Shown: positions 1 through 5,839, counted from the stretch's first letter. The stretch: 32,520 nt of DNA from Candidatus Eisenbacteria bacterium (GCA_035577985.1 DATJZY010000186.1:1-32520), one strand, 5' to 3'. Numbers and translations: made by a program. The notes: generated from the sequence alone by a model not told the origin.

Positions 1-301
1 GGTCGTTCGGGAGCTGCTGCATGGCCGTCGGCTGGGACCCGGCGAAGAACGTGCCCGGGAAGGTGACGACCGCTGCCGTCCCCGTGAGGGGGCGGTCGGG
101 CGCCACGCAGGTCGGGTTCGAAGGACGCGAAGGCAGGCCGCTCTGCGCCCGCGCCGGTCCGACGAGCGCTCCGATAGCACAGAAGGCCGCGAGAAACCCA
201 GTACGATAGCTAACGTGCTTCGCGACGCGCCGCTTCGCTGGCATCACACCGGTACCGCCGCCAGCAATGCGGCGCATCATCTCGACGAGACTCGAAACCA
301 T
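1..301 (-). CDS. Secreted protein, N-terminal part, cut by the window edge (possibly PQQ-dependent sugar dehydrogenase-like)
   Basis: The minus-strand frame is open from ATG at 301 to the left edge, about 100 codons. A basic stretch (around residues 20-30) and a hydrophobic core ending GPARA-QS make an export signal. The mature N-terminus begins SGLPSRPSNPTCVAPDRP. I associate this SRPxNxTC segment with secreted glucose/sorbosone dehydrogenase-like beta-propeller proteins, but the catalytic part lies outside the window, so the family is a guess. Start choice: ATG 301 has a good Shine-Dalgarno (AAGGGAG about 6 nt upstream). ATG 244 would give a more classical signal peptide but has no clear ribosome site. 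Confidence 0.6.
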   Translation of the reverse strand, partial: MVSSLVEMMRRIAGGGTGVMPAKRRVAKHVSYRTGFLAAFCAIGALVGPARAQSGLPSRPSNPTCVAPDRPLTGTAAVVTFPGTFFAGSQPTAMQQLPND

Positions 302-368
302 CCGCGCTCCCTTGAGACTATCTGCTAGTGGTCCGCCGGAAGAGTACTCGCAGCATGCCTCGGCGTGC

Positions 369-390
369 AACCCCGCAAATGCGGGGTTTT
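369..390 (+). terminator. Terminator-like hairpin with T tail
   Basis: AACCCCGC, loop AAAT, GCGGGGTT, followed directly by TT. This gives an 8-bp stem and a 4-T run on the plus strand, the form of an intrinsic terminator. No plus-strand gene ends just upstream, so it may end an unannotated short transcript or insulate the divergent region. A longer T-rich patch follows at 396-401. Confidence 0.45.
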
Positions 391-732
391 CCGTCATTTT
401 TGTGGCGATTCGGCGCACACGGCCGGTCGACCAAGTCTGACCGACCCGACGCCGCAGCGTCCCTCGCGTTTGCCTCAGATTTCCCACGGGACAACTCTAC
501 GGGCGCGCGCCGATCGCCGGATTGGAAACGGATGACACGACACGAGCGGCGTTGCGCCCCGTGGAGCCGTTCGTCCTCCTTCGGACGACGCTCGAGGCCT
601 CAGTGTGTCACGCATGGCATGCGGGTGCGCATCGCTGCCGGTGGTCGCGCATCCAGCGATCCCGAACGCGCCGTCCTCTCCGTCGTGCGCTGGCTTTCGT
701 TCGGGTCGAGCACCATCGCGGGTGGCCAGAGC

Positions 733-754
733 CCATCGCTGGCGCCAGCGATGG
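733..754. promoter_or_regulatory. 22-bp perfect palindrome, candidate operator
   Basis: Bases 733-743 (CCATCGCTGGC) are the exact reverse complement of 744-754 (GCCAGCGATGG), with no spacer. It lies 66 bp upstream of the -35 box of the promoter at 820-849. A perfect no-spacer palindrome of this length suits a dimeric repressor or activator site. The function is inferred only. Confidence 0.4.
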
Positions 755-782
755 CCCTTCGCGGCTCGCGAAACGGACCGAC

Positions 783-794
783 ACGACGCGTCGT
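783..794. promoter_or_regulatory. 12-bp palindrome just upstream of the -35 box
   Basis: ACGACGCGTCGT is self-complementary and ends 25 bp before the -35 hexamer at 820. It is a possible second regulator site. Short GC-rich palindromes are common by chance in such DNA, so confidence is low. Confidence 0.25.
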
Positions 795-819
795 CGCGGC
801 TTCTCGCCGCACATTTTCC

Positions 820-849
820 TTGACAGTCCGCAAATGCGTGGAATCTAAT
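820..849 (+). promoter_or_regulatory. Sigma70-type promoter of the cysteine-rich secreted protein gene
   Basis: TTGACA (820-825, perfect -35), an 18-bp spacer, then TCTAAT (844-849, 5 of 6 to TATAAT). The predicted transcript start is near 856, giving a leader of about 50 nt before the ATG at 907. This is the best consensus promoter on the plus strand of the window and suggests strong expression of the downstream gene. Confidence 0.7.
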
Positions 850-906
850 CGCGCTTCAGACAAACCAACGTGCGGCGGCGCGGGGCGCCGTCAGAAGGGG
901 GAACGT

Positions 907-2199
907 ATGCGCAAGGTTGCGCTCGTTGTTGGGACGCTGGGGCTCTCCGCGGTCATGGCCGCGGCCCCGGCCCGCGCCGATCTCCTCAAGTGTCACCAGG
1001 GGATCGAGAAGAACGGTACGAAGCTCCAGGCATCGATCTTGAAGGCTCTCACCAAGTGCAAGGACGGCTTCCGCAAGGCGACCTCCCCTGCCCTCGTCGC
1101 GACCGCCGCGACGGGCTGCCAGGCCGGCCTCGCCAAGGTCATCGACGCGACGAACCCGGTCTCGGCCATGGCCAAGACGCGGGCAGCCCTCCACAAGATG
1201 TCGCCGGTAGCCGTACCGCCGGGGGCCTGCGCGGACCAGAACCTCACTGATCTCGGACACTTGTCCACGGCGTTGTTCGGAGATCGGTGGGAGGCACTGA
1301 TCCTCCTCTCTGCGCTGAAGGGCGCCTACGAGACTCAGCAACTGCTGATCGCCGACTTCCCGAACATCATGCAGACGTTCGGCGACAACGGGTGCAGCCT
1401 CTGCGCTGCGCTCTCGACACCTCCATGCGTCAACACCGTCTGCAGCCTGACGGCGGCTTCGGGTGCCGAGACCAAGATCAACGCCATTCCGGTTCCGGTC
1501 CCGCTCGCAGGAGCGACGATCATCGCTGGCTGCGAATGGCCCGGTACCCTGACGAACGAGATCGGCCTCATCGGTACGGCGAGCGTCTCGTTCAAGCCCT
1601 CGCTGGTTCTCCCGACCATCTATGCCTGCAATGTGAGCTTCCGATCACTCGGGGTTCTCTCCTGCATGGGCTCGTCCGCGCCGCGGGTCGACTACACCAC
1701 CTGTCAGGATTCACTCATCGGCGCCGGCGACCCGTCGGGCGCGAACGACGAGTGCGAGACGCCGGGGGCGATCTGCCAGCCGGATCCCGCCACTGCTCCG
1801 ACGCCGACCGGCGGCGCCTGCGCCACGTTCACGACATCTCCGTCGGTCGAGGGCGACACGTTCGTCCTCAGCTCCACGCGCCTCCGCATTTCGACGGCGG
1901 CCGGGGGTGACGGTGTGCGCTGCACGGCGGACGATACGTACTCGGACGACACGCCGCCCTCCATCATCCCGGTCACGACCGGGACCGCCACGGCGTCGGT
2001 CGATGACTACAACAACATCGACGGCAACGTGGTGTCCGAGGGGCCGGTCACGGGCGCCGTCGGACCGAACTGCGCCAACGCACGGGGCGGCAACAACACG
2101 GGCCGCACGCTGGTTGGAGCGTTCCCGGCGGCGGATGTCGCCAATCCCGCGTCGCCACTGCTCGACACGGTCACGAAGCTCACCCTGATCTGCAACTGA
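907..2199 (+). CDS. Cysteine-rich secreted protein of unknown function (430 aa)
   Basis: Starts at ATG 907 behind a clear Shine-Dalgarno (AAGGGGGA, 4-5 nt spacing) and its own promoter. The open frame continues upstream to 328, but that part is non-coding in character. Residues 1-24 are a signal peptide with an ARA-D cleavage site. The mature protein opens with a Lys-rich helical segment bearing C29, C51 and C71 (LLKCHQGI...TKCKDGF...TGCQAG). A long Thr/Ser/Pro/Gly-rich, cysteine-rich part follows, with many Cys probably in disulfides and repeated acidic turns (GAGDPSGANDEC, GGDGVRCTADD). No haem motif, catalytic signature or membrane anchor is visible. It is probably extracellular or outer-surface. 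I do not recognise a named family, although similar N-terminal Cys/Lys segments occur in secreted proteins of uncultured delta-like bacteria as I recall. Confidence 0.85.
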   Translation: MRKVALVVGTLGLSAVMAAAPARADLLKCHQGIEKNGTKLQASILKALTKCKDGFRKATSPALVATAATGCQAGLAKVIDATNPVSAMAKTRAALHKMSPVAVPPGACADQNLTDLGHLSTALFGDRWEALILLSALKGAYETQQLLIADFPNIMQTFGDNGCSLCAALSTPPCVNTVCSLTAASGAETKINAIPVPVPLAGATIIAGCEWPGTLTNEIGLIGTASVSFKPSLVLPTIYACNVSFRSLGVLSCMGSSAPRVDYTTCQDSLIGAGDPSGANDECETPGAICQPDPATAPTPTGGACATFTTSPSVEGDTFVLSSTRLRISTAAGGDGVRCTADDTYSDDTPPSIIPVTTGTATASVDDYNNIDGNVVSEGPVTGAVGPNCANARGGNNTGRTLVGAFPAADVANPASPLLDTVTKLTLICN

Positions 2200-2221
2200 T
2201 CGCGACCTGATCGTCCGTCAT

Positions 2222-2252
2222 GGCGCCCGGTCGGACCCTCCGGCCGGGCGCC
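2222..2252 (+). terminator. Strong hairpin after the secreted-protein gene
   Basis: GGCGCCCGG-T-CGGA pairs with TCCG-G-CCGGGCGCC around a CCC loop: 13 Watson-Crick pairs plus one G-T wobble. It lies 22 nt after the stop at 2197-2199. There is no real T tract (GTCGCGTTG follows), so it is an intrinsic-like or pausing hairpin rather than a textbook terminator. Confidence 0.6.
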
Positions 2253-2260
2253 GTCGCGTT

Positions 2261-3355
2261 GTGGCCGCGCATCCACTCGTGCCATCATCCGTCGCCGTGC
2301 AAGCTGCCTCTGACGAGCTCCTGGTCGCCGACGAGCTGATCGATCTCGCCGACGAGCGTCCCGAGACGCTCTTCCAGCTGTTCGAGGAGCGGGGCTGGGG
2401 CGATGGTCTCCCGCTCGTGGCGCCCACCGTCCAGCGCGTCGACGCCATGCTGGCCGGCGGCGACCCCGACGTGGTGATCGGAACGCTCCCGCCCCGCTTC
2501 GGCCTCGCGACGCGCCGTGCCCTCGCCGTGAATGCGGTCCTCGCCGGCGCGCGACCCGAGGTGTTCCCCGTCCTCGTGACCGCGATCCGTGCGCTATGCC
2601 ACGCCGAGGTGAACCTCCAGGGTGTGCAGTCGACCACGCACCCCGTCGCGCCCCTCGTGATCGTGCACGGGGAGATCGTCGCCCGTGCCGCCTTCAACGC
2701 CGGGTGCGGAGCGTTCGGTCCGGGAACGCGTGCGAACGCGACCGTCGGCCGAGCCGTGCGCCTGGCCCTGCTGCACATCGGCGGCGCCTATCCGGGACGC
2801 GGCGACCAGTCGACGCAGGGCCAACCGTCGAAGTACGCGTACTGCGTCGCGGAGAACGCCGCCGAGTCTCCCTGGCCCGCCTATCACCATGCGGCGGGCG
2901 TCGAGGCCGCCTCGGCGGTCACCGTCGCGTGCGCCGAGAACCCACACAACTTCCACGACATGGAGAGCGACCGCGCCGAGCGCATCCTGCTCAAGGCCGC
3001 CTCGACCATCGCGTCGCTCGGGTCCAACAACGCGTGCATCTCGCAGGGCGAGATCTTCGTCGCGCTCTGCCCCGAGCATGCCGTGACCATCGCATCCGGT
3101 GGCTGGTCGCGGCGCGACGTGCAGCTCTTCCTCTACGATCGGTCGCGCCTGTCGCGCGACACGTTCCTCGCGGCCTTCCGCCAGCGGCGCTGGGCGCCGT
3201 GGATGCAGGCGGACATGCCCGGGGAGACGCTCCTCCCGATGACCGAGCACCCCGACAACTACCGCGTCTTCGTGACCGGCGGTGCGGGCAAGCATTCGTC
3301 GGTGCTGCCGAGCTGGGGCATGACGAAGAGCGTGACGCTCCCGCTGGAGAGCTGA
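2261..3355 (+). CDS. Conserved protein of unknown function paired with the UGSC selenoprotein (up to 364 aa)
   Basis: Cytoplasmic-looking protein with no signal peptide or membrane segment. I recognise the pattern from genes that sit next to UGSC-family proteins: FEERGWGDGLPLVAPT (about 41-56), PPRFGLATRRALAVNAVLAG (77-96), a STTHPVAPL segment (124-132), FNAGCGAFGPGTRANATVGRA (145-165), GDQSTQGQPSKYAYCVAEN (181-199), SNNACISQGE (255-264) and a C-terminal TGGAGKHSSVLPSWG (339-353). The biochemical role is unknown to me. Cysteines at 113, 149, 195, 224, 259 and 270 could partner a redox protein. The start is uncertain: GTG 2261, 2279 or 2297 are in frame and none has a good ribosome site. Residue numbers here use 2261. 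The stop TGA shares one base with the ATG of the selenoprotein gene (TGATG), so the two are surely translated together. Confidence 0.85.
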   Translation: MAAHPLVPSSVAVQAASDELLVADELIDLADERPETLFQLFEERGWGDGLPLVAPTVQRVDAMLAGGDPDVVIGTLPPRFGLATRRALAVNAVLAGARPEVFPVLVTAIRALCHAEVNLQGVQSTTHPVAPLVIVHGEIVARAAFNAGCGAFGPGTRANATVGRAVRLALLHIGGAYPGRGDQSTQGQPSKYAYCVAENAAESPWPAYHHAAGVEAASAVTVACAENPHNFHDMESDRAERILLKAASTIASLGSNNACISQGEIFVALCPEHAVTIASGGWSRRDVQLFLYDRSRLSRDTFLAAFRQRRWAPWMQADMPGETLLPMTEHPDNYRVFVTGGAGKHSSVLPSWGMTKSVTLPLES

Positions 3356-3885
3356 TGCCGACGGTCGTCTCGCCCGAAGGGCCTGTCGGACCGGGACCGC
3401 GACGCCTGAGCCCCCTGCCGAGCGTGCTGGCAGGCGTCCGGATCGGCGTGCTGGACAACCGCAAGCCAAACGCCCGGCTCCTCCTCACGACCATGGCCGA
3501 GCGCCTGGCCGAGCGCACCGGTGCGCGGCTCGTCCTCGTCACCGAGAAGGCGAACGCCGCCGTGCGCGGTGAGATGCAGGTCCTCGAGCGCCTGCGCGAC
3601 GAGGCCGACGTCGTGCTCACCGGGAGCGGCGATTGAGGGTCGTGCACGTCGTGGAGTGTCCACGACCAGGTTGCGCTGGAGGACATGGGGCGGCCGACCA
3701 TCCTGGTCGCGACGACGCCGTTCGTCGGGCTGGCAACGCAGCTCGCCACCGCCTACGGTCTGCCCGCGACGCGTATCGCCGAGGTGACCCACCCGATGGG
3801 AGGCCTCGGACCCGACGCGGTCATCGCGCGCGCCGAGGAAGCCCTGGAACGCCTGCTGGCGGCGCTCAGCCCCGGCGCGCGCTGA
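3355..3885 (+). CDS. UGSC-family selenoprotein, in-frame TGA read as selenocysteine (176 aa)
   Basis: Reading from ATG 3355 the frame reaches TGA at 3634-3636 and stays open, in the same frame, to the true stop at 3883-3885. The text around the TGA is VLTGSGD-[TGA]-GSCTSWSVHD. With Sec inserted this gives Sec94-Gly-Ser-Cys97, the motif that names the UGSC family, a UxxC redox pair like thioredoxin CxxC. The part before the TGA (VLAGVRIGVLDNRKPNARLL...) and the part after it (MGRPTILVATTPFVGLATQL...THPMGGLGPDAV) both match my memory of the family as one continuous domain. A SECIS-like hairpin follows at 3648-3666. The start overlaps the upstream stop by one base and the dehydrogenase gene follows 13 nt later. 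Stopping at the TGA would remove the redox motif and half of the domain. The exact substrate is unknown. The alternative, a nonsense mutation, is much less likely because the TGA is exactly at the catalytic position. Confidence 0.88.
3648..3666 (+). promoter_or_regulatory. Bacterial SECIS-like hairpin in the selenoprotein mRNA
   Basis: GTCGTGGA (3648-3655) pairs perfectly with TCCACGAC (3659-3666) around the loop GTG, an 8-bp stem inside the coding region. Counting the U of UGA as 1, the loop G and U are at positions 23 and 24. That is where I recall the essential G23-U24 of the E. coli fdhF SECIS loop. The bulged U17 of fdhF has no clear counterpart. The placement, stem and loop GU fit recruitment of SelB with Sec-tRNA. 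Confidence 0.8.
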
Positions 3886-3898
3886 GCGCCGAAGCCGC

Positions 3899-4690
3899 AT
3901 GATCCCCCTAGATCTCGACGGAAGGCGCGCTCTCGTCACCGGAGCCGGTGCGGGGATCGGGCGCGCCATCGCGATCTGGCTCGCGCGCGCCGGCTGCGAC
4001 GTCGCCGTGAACGACCTCGATCGTGGACGTGCCGCGGAGACGGTCGAGCTCGTGCTCCGCGCAGGCCGCAGCAGCACCGTCGCGGTCGCCGACGTGCGCC
4101 GCGAGAGCGACGTGGCGGCGATGGTCGAGGAGACGCTCCGCGCCCTCGGCGGCCTCGACGTCGCCGTCAACAACGTGGGGATGCTGGGCGGCCATCACGC
4201 GCGTCCCTTCCTCGAGACGGACGTCGCGGCGATCCGCGGCGTCGTCGACCAGAACCTCGTCGCGACGGCCCTCTCCTGTCACGCCGAGGCCACGGCGATG
4301 GTGCGCCAGGGCAGCGGCGGCGTCATCATCAACGTCAGCTCGGGCGAGAGCGGGCGGCCGTCACCGGGTCTCGCCGTCTACGGCGCGGCCAAGGCCGCGA
4401 TCAACCACCTGACGCGCACGCTCGCGCTCGAGCTGGGACCGCACGGGATCCGCGTGAACGCGATGGCGCCGGGTACGACGCTCACCGAGCAGGTGCGCGT
4501 GGGACTCGGCGCCGAGTACCTCGAGGCGCTCCGCGCCTCGATTCCGCTCGGCCGGATGACCGAGCCTGACGACATGGGGCGGACCGCCGTCTACCTGGCG
4601 TCCGATCTCGCGCGCGACGTGACGGGGCAGCTGATCCTGGTGGACGGCGGGGCCGACCTGTCGCGCAACCGTCCACGTCTGGATCGCTGA
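3899..4690 (+). CDS. Short-chain dehydrogenase/reductase (SDR), 263 aa
   Basis: NAD(P)-dependent oxidoreductase of the classical SDR fold. It has the cofactor motif TGAGAGIG (residues 14-21), NNVG (91-94), catalytic Ser147/148, Tyr161 and Lys165 in the YxxxK motif, the PG turn (191-192) and a C-terminal LVDGGADLSR typical of FabG-like members. An acidic Asp at the end of beta-2 (VNDLDRGRA) suggests NAD rather than NADP, by inference. It begins 13 nt after the selenoprotein stop in the same direction, so it probably belongs to the same transcript. The substrate cannot be deduced. The Shine-Dalgarno is weak. Confidence 0.9.
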   Translation: MIPLDLDGRRALVTGAGAGIGRAIAIWLARAGCDVAVNDLDRGRAAETVELVLRAGRSSTVAVADVRRESDVAAMVEETLRALGGLDVAVNNVGMLGGHHARPFLETDVAAIRGVVDQNLVATALSCHAEATAMVRQGSGGVIINVSSGESGRPSPGLAVYGAAKAAINHLTRTLALELGPHGIRVNAMAPGTTLTEQVRVGLGAEYLEALRASIPLGRMTEPDDMGRTAVYLASDLARDVTGQLILVDGGADLSRNRPRLDR

Positions 4691-4702
4691 GCGCGCATCT
4701 TC

Positions 4703-4708
4703 TAGGCT
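4703..4708 (+). promoter_or_regulatory. Possible -10 box for leaderless phhB mRNA
   Basis: TAGGCT (TANNNT form) lies exactly 6 nt before the phhB ATG. This is the geometry expected when transcription starts on the A of the start codon. The gene has no Shine-Dalgarno, which fits. The upstream -35 (TGGATC) is poor. Confidence 0.3.
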
Positions 4709-4714
4709 GCGCCC

Positions 4715-5032
4715 ATGGACCTGCGGGCAAAGCGTTGCCTTCCGTGCGAGGGTGGCGTCCCGAAGCTCGACGCCGCCGCCGTTGCACTCCTCCTGCCGGA
4801 GGTTCCCGAGTGGGAGGCGCGCGACGACAGGCTCCACCGGCGCTTCGTCTTCAAGGACTTCGTCGAGGCCATGCGATTCGTGAACCGCATGGCCGACGTC
4901 GCCGAAGCCGAGGGACACCACCCCGACTTCACGGTGCATTATCGTCAGGTGGACGTCGTCATCTGGACGCACGCCGTCGGCGGGCTGTCGGAGAACGACT
5001 TCATCCTGGCCGCGAAGATCGACGCCCTCTGA
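4715..5032 (+). CDS. phhB: Pterin-4a-carbinolamine dehydratase (105 aa)
   Basis: Dehydrates 4a-hydroxytetrahydropterin, recycling the pterin cofactor of aromatic amino acid hydroxylases; it is also called PCD/DCoH. The full-length family pattern is visible: the helix region FKDFVEAMRFVNRMADVAE, the active-site motif EGHHPDF (66-72, with H68 and H69), then TVHYRQVDVVIWTHAVGGLSENDF with the third catalytic His at 86, and the terminal AAKID. The length is normal. No phenylalanine hydroxylase is in the window. It lies 24 nt after the dehydrogenase stop and may have its own leaderless promoter. Confidence 0.93.
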   Translation: MDLRAKRCLPCEGGVPKLDAAAVALLLPEVPEWEARDDRLHRRFVFKDFVEAMRFVNRMADVAEAEGHHPDFTVHYRQVDVVIWTHAVGGLSENDFILAAKIDAL

Positions 5033-5103
5033 GGGGGCTCGGCGGGCGCGCGCGCCGCGGCGACTAGCGGCGGGCGGTGCGAGTCTGGCGGTGGAGGGTC
5101 GAG

Positions 5104-5176
5104 AGGCGGCGACCGGATTCGAACCGGTGAATGGAGGTTTTGCAGACCTCTCCCTTAGCCACTTGGGTACGCCGCC
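5104..5176 (-). tRNA. tRNA-Cys (anticodon GCA)
   Basis: Complete 73-nt cloverleaf on the minus strand: acceptor GGCGGCG/CGCCGCC, D arm CCC...GGG, anticodon arm GAGGT-CTGCAAA-ACCTC, T arm ACCGG-TTCGAAT-CCGGT, and discriminator U73 as expected for tRNA-Cys. The 3' CCA is not encoded (CTC follows). It lies 21 nt downstream of the 58-aa gene on the same strand. Confidence 0.97.
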
Positions 5177-5197
5177 CTATGTCGCGAGGTGAACGGT

Positions 5198-5374
5198 TCA
5201 GCGCGAGCTGCCGGGCGTCGGTGTTCCCGGCGTGCCGGGTGGGACGGCGGTCGCGGCGGCGCGCTCGGCCTGGCGCTTCTCGTCCTTCTTCTGCCGCTTC
5301 TCCAACGCCTTCATGCGCCGCTCGGCCTCGCGCCGCTCACGGACGTTGCTCTTGAATGCCCGTCCACCTGCCAT
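5198..5374 (-). CDS. Small highly charged protein (58 aa), function unknown
   Basis: ATG at 5374 behind a near-perfect Shine-Dalgarno, GGAGGTGA with 4 nt spacing after the TGA. The protein opens MAGGRAFKSNVRERREAERR, then a Lys/Glu/Arg-rich helix with coiled-coil character to about residue 37, then a Pro/Gly/Thr-rich tail ending PGSSR. Basic helical mini-proteins of this type are usually unannotated. I do not know the role; RNA or ribosome binding is conceivable. The TGA that ends the upstream 80-aa gene lies inside this gene's Shine-Dalgarno, so the two are translationally coupled. Confidence 0.75.
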   Translation of the reverse strand: MAGGRAFKSNVRERREAERRMKALEKRQKKDEKRQAERAAATAVPPGTPGTPTPGSSR

Positions 5375-5378
5375 GGAA

Positions 5379-5621
5379 TCACCTCCGGCACTGAAGACCT
5401 TGGACCCTAGCGGCGGCCCTCATGGAGGTCAAGGCACGCGCGGCGTCGGTACCGACGTGGCGCGCCTCGTCGCGCTCGTCGTAGTCGTCGGCAGGCACGA
5501 ACTCGTACGCGCCCGTGAAGCGATTCATCACGAAGTCGTGGCCCGCCGAGTAGATCCCTCCGTGGAGGAACGCGGCGACGACCAGCAGGAAGCCAATGAC
5601 GAAGGCGGCACGCACGCTCAT
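5379..5621 (-). CDS. Small single-pass membrane protein (80 aa), function unknown
   Basis: ATG at 5621. Residues 4-22 form one hydrophobic segment (RAAFVIGFLLVVAAFLHGG). A conserved-looking stretch YSAGHDFVMNRFTGAYEFVP and an acidic/basic tail follow. The HGGIY...NRFTG pattern reminds me of other short anchored proteins in uncultured delta-like bacteria, but no function is known to me. There is no Shine-Dalgarno. Instead a promoter is placed so that transcription would begin at the ATG. Frames extending upstream of 5621 enter the promoter and are not used. Confidence 0.7.
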   Translation of the reverse strand: MSVRAAFVIGFLLVVAAFLHGGIYSAGHDFVMNRFTGAYEFVPADDYDERDEARHVGTDAARALTSMRAAARVQGLQCRR

Positions 5622-5627
5622 GGCGCG

Positions 5628-5657
5628 ATCGTAGTGCACGCGCCGCGCACCTGCCAA
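5628..5657 (-). promoter_or_regulatory. Promoter for the 80-aa gene, predicted leaderless
   Basis: On the minus strand: TTGGCA (5652-5657, 5 of 6), an 18-bp spacer, then TACGAT (5628-5633, 4 of 6). The ATG begins 7 nt after the -10 box, so the transcript should start at or within a base or two of the start codon. This fits the missing ribosome site. Confidence 0.5.
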
Positions 5658-5676
5658 TGCCCCCTCCGAGCGCACG

Positions 5677-5708
5677 GCGGGCCCGAGTGCGACAACACTC
5701 GGGCCCGC
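5677..5708 (-). terminator. 13-bp perfect hairpin downstream of tRNA-fMet
   Basis: GCGGGCCCGAGTG (5677-5689) pairs fully with CACTCGGGCCCGC (5696-5708) around a 6-nt loop. It begins 8 nt past the tRNA-fMet 3' end on the minus strand. There is no T tract. It probably terminates or stabilises the tRNA precursor. Confidence 0.55.
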
Positions 5709-5716
5709 GCGTCAGG

Positions 5717-5790
5717 TTGCGGGGGGTGGATTTGAACCACCGACCTCGAGGTTATGAGCCTCGCGAGCTGCCAGACTGCTCCACCCCGCG
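5717..5790 (-). tRNA. Initiator tRNA-fMet (anticodon CAT) with an A29-U41 pair
   Basis: A 74-nt cloverleaf on the minus strand, very close to the E. coli initiator. It has the hallmark C1/A72 mismatch (5' CGCGGGG, 3' CCCCGCA plus discriminator A73), which separates it from elongator tRNA-Met and Ile2. The anticodon arm is CGAGG-CTCATAA-CCTCG, so the usual three G-C pairs (29-41, 30-40, 31-39) are reduced to two, with A29-U41. CCA is not encoded (CCT follows). Confidence 0.96.
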
Positions 5791-5839
5791 ATAAGCGGAC
5801 GCCTCTGGTATCGGTCGGGTTGCGGGTTGTCAAGGTCGG

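Larger units (their letters stand above)
302..906. other. Non-coding region between divergent secreted-protein genes
   Basis: Some 600 bp without a convincing gene. Open frames here are Arg/Ser-rich with no start site or family resemblance. It holds a T-tailed hairpin (369-390), a 22-bp perfect palindrome (733-754), a 12-bp palindrome (783-794) and a sigma70-like promoter (820-849), each listed separately. It lies between two genes transcribed outward, so it should contain promoters for both. I could not find a convincing one for the left gene. Confidence 0.7.

Noticed and set aside
21..209. Plus-strand 62-codon frame at the left edge
   Set aside because: The minus strand gives a signal peptide and a recognisable mature N-terminus through the same DNA.
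328..906. N-terminal extension of the cysteine-rich secreted protein
   Set aside because: It would bury the signal peptide, promoter and Shine-Dalgarno, and its composition is that of GC-rich non-coding DNA.
3355..3636. A separate 93-aa protein ending at TGA 3634-3636, followed by a pseudogene remnant
   Set aside because: The frame continues for 82 more sense codons with family-like sequence, the TGA is at the active-site U of UGSC, and a SECIS-like hairpin follows.
5717..5790. Elongator tRNA-Met or tRNA-Ile2 with CAT anticodon
   Set aside because: The unpaired C1/A72 end and overall near-identity to fMet mark an initiator.
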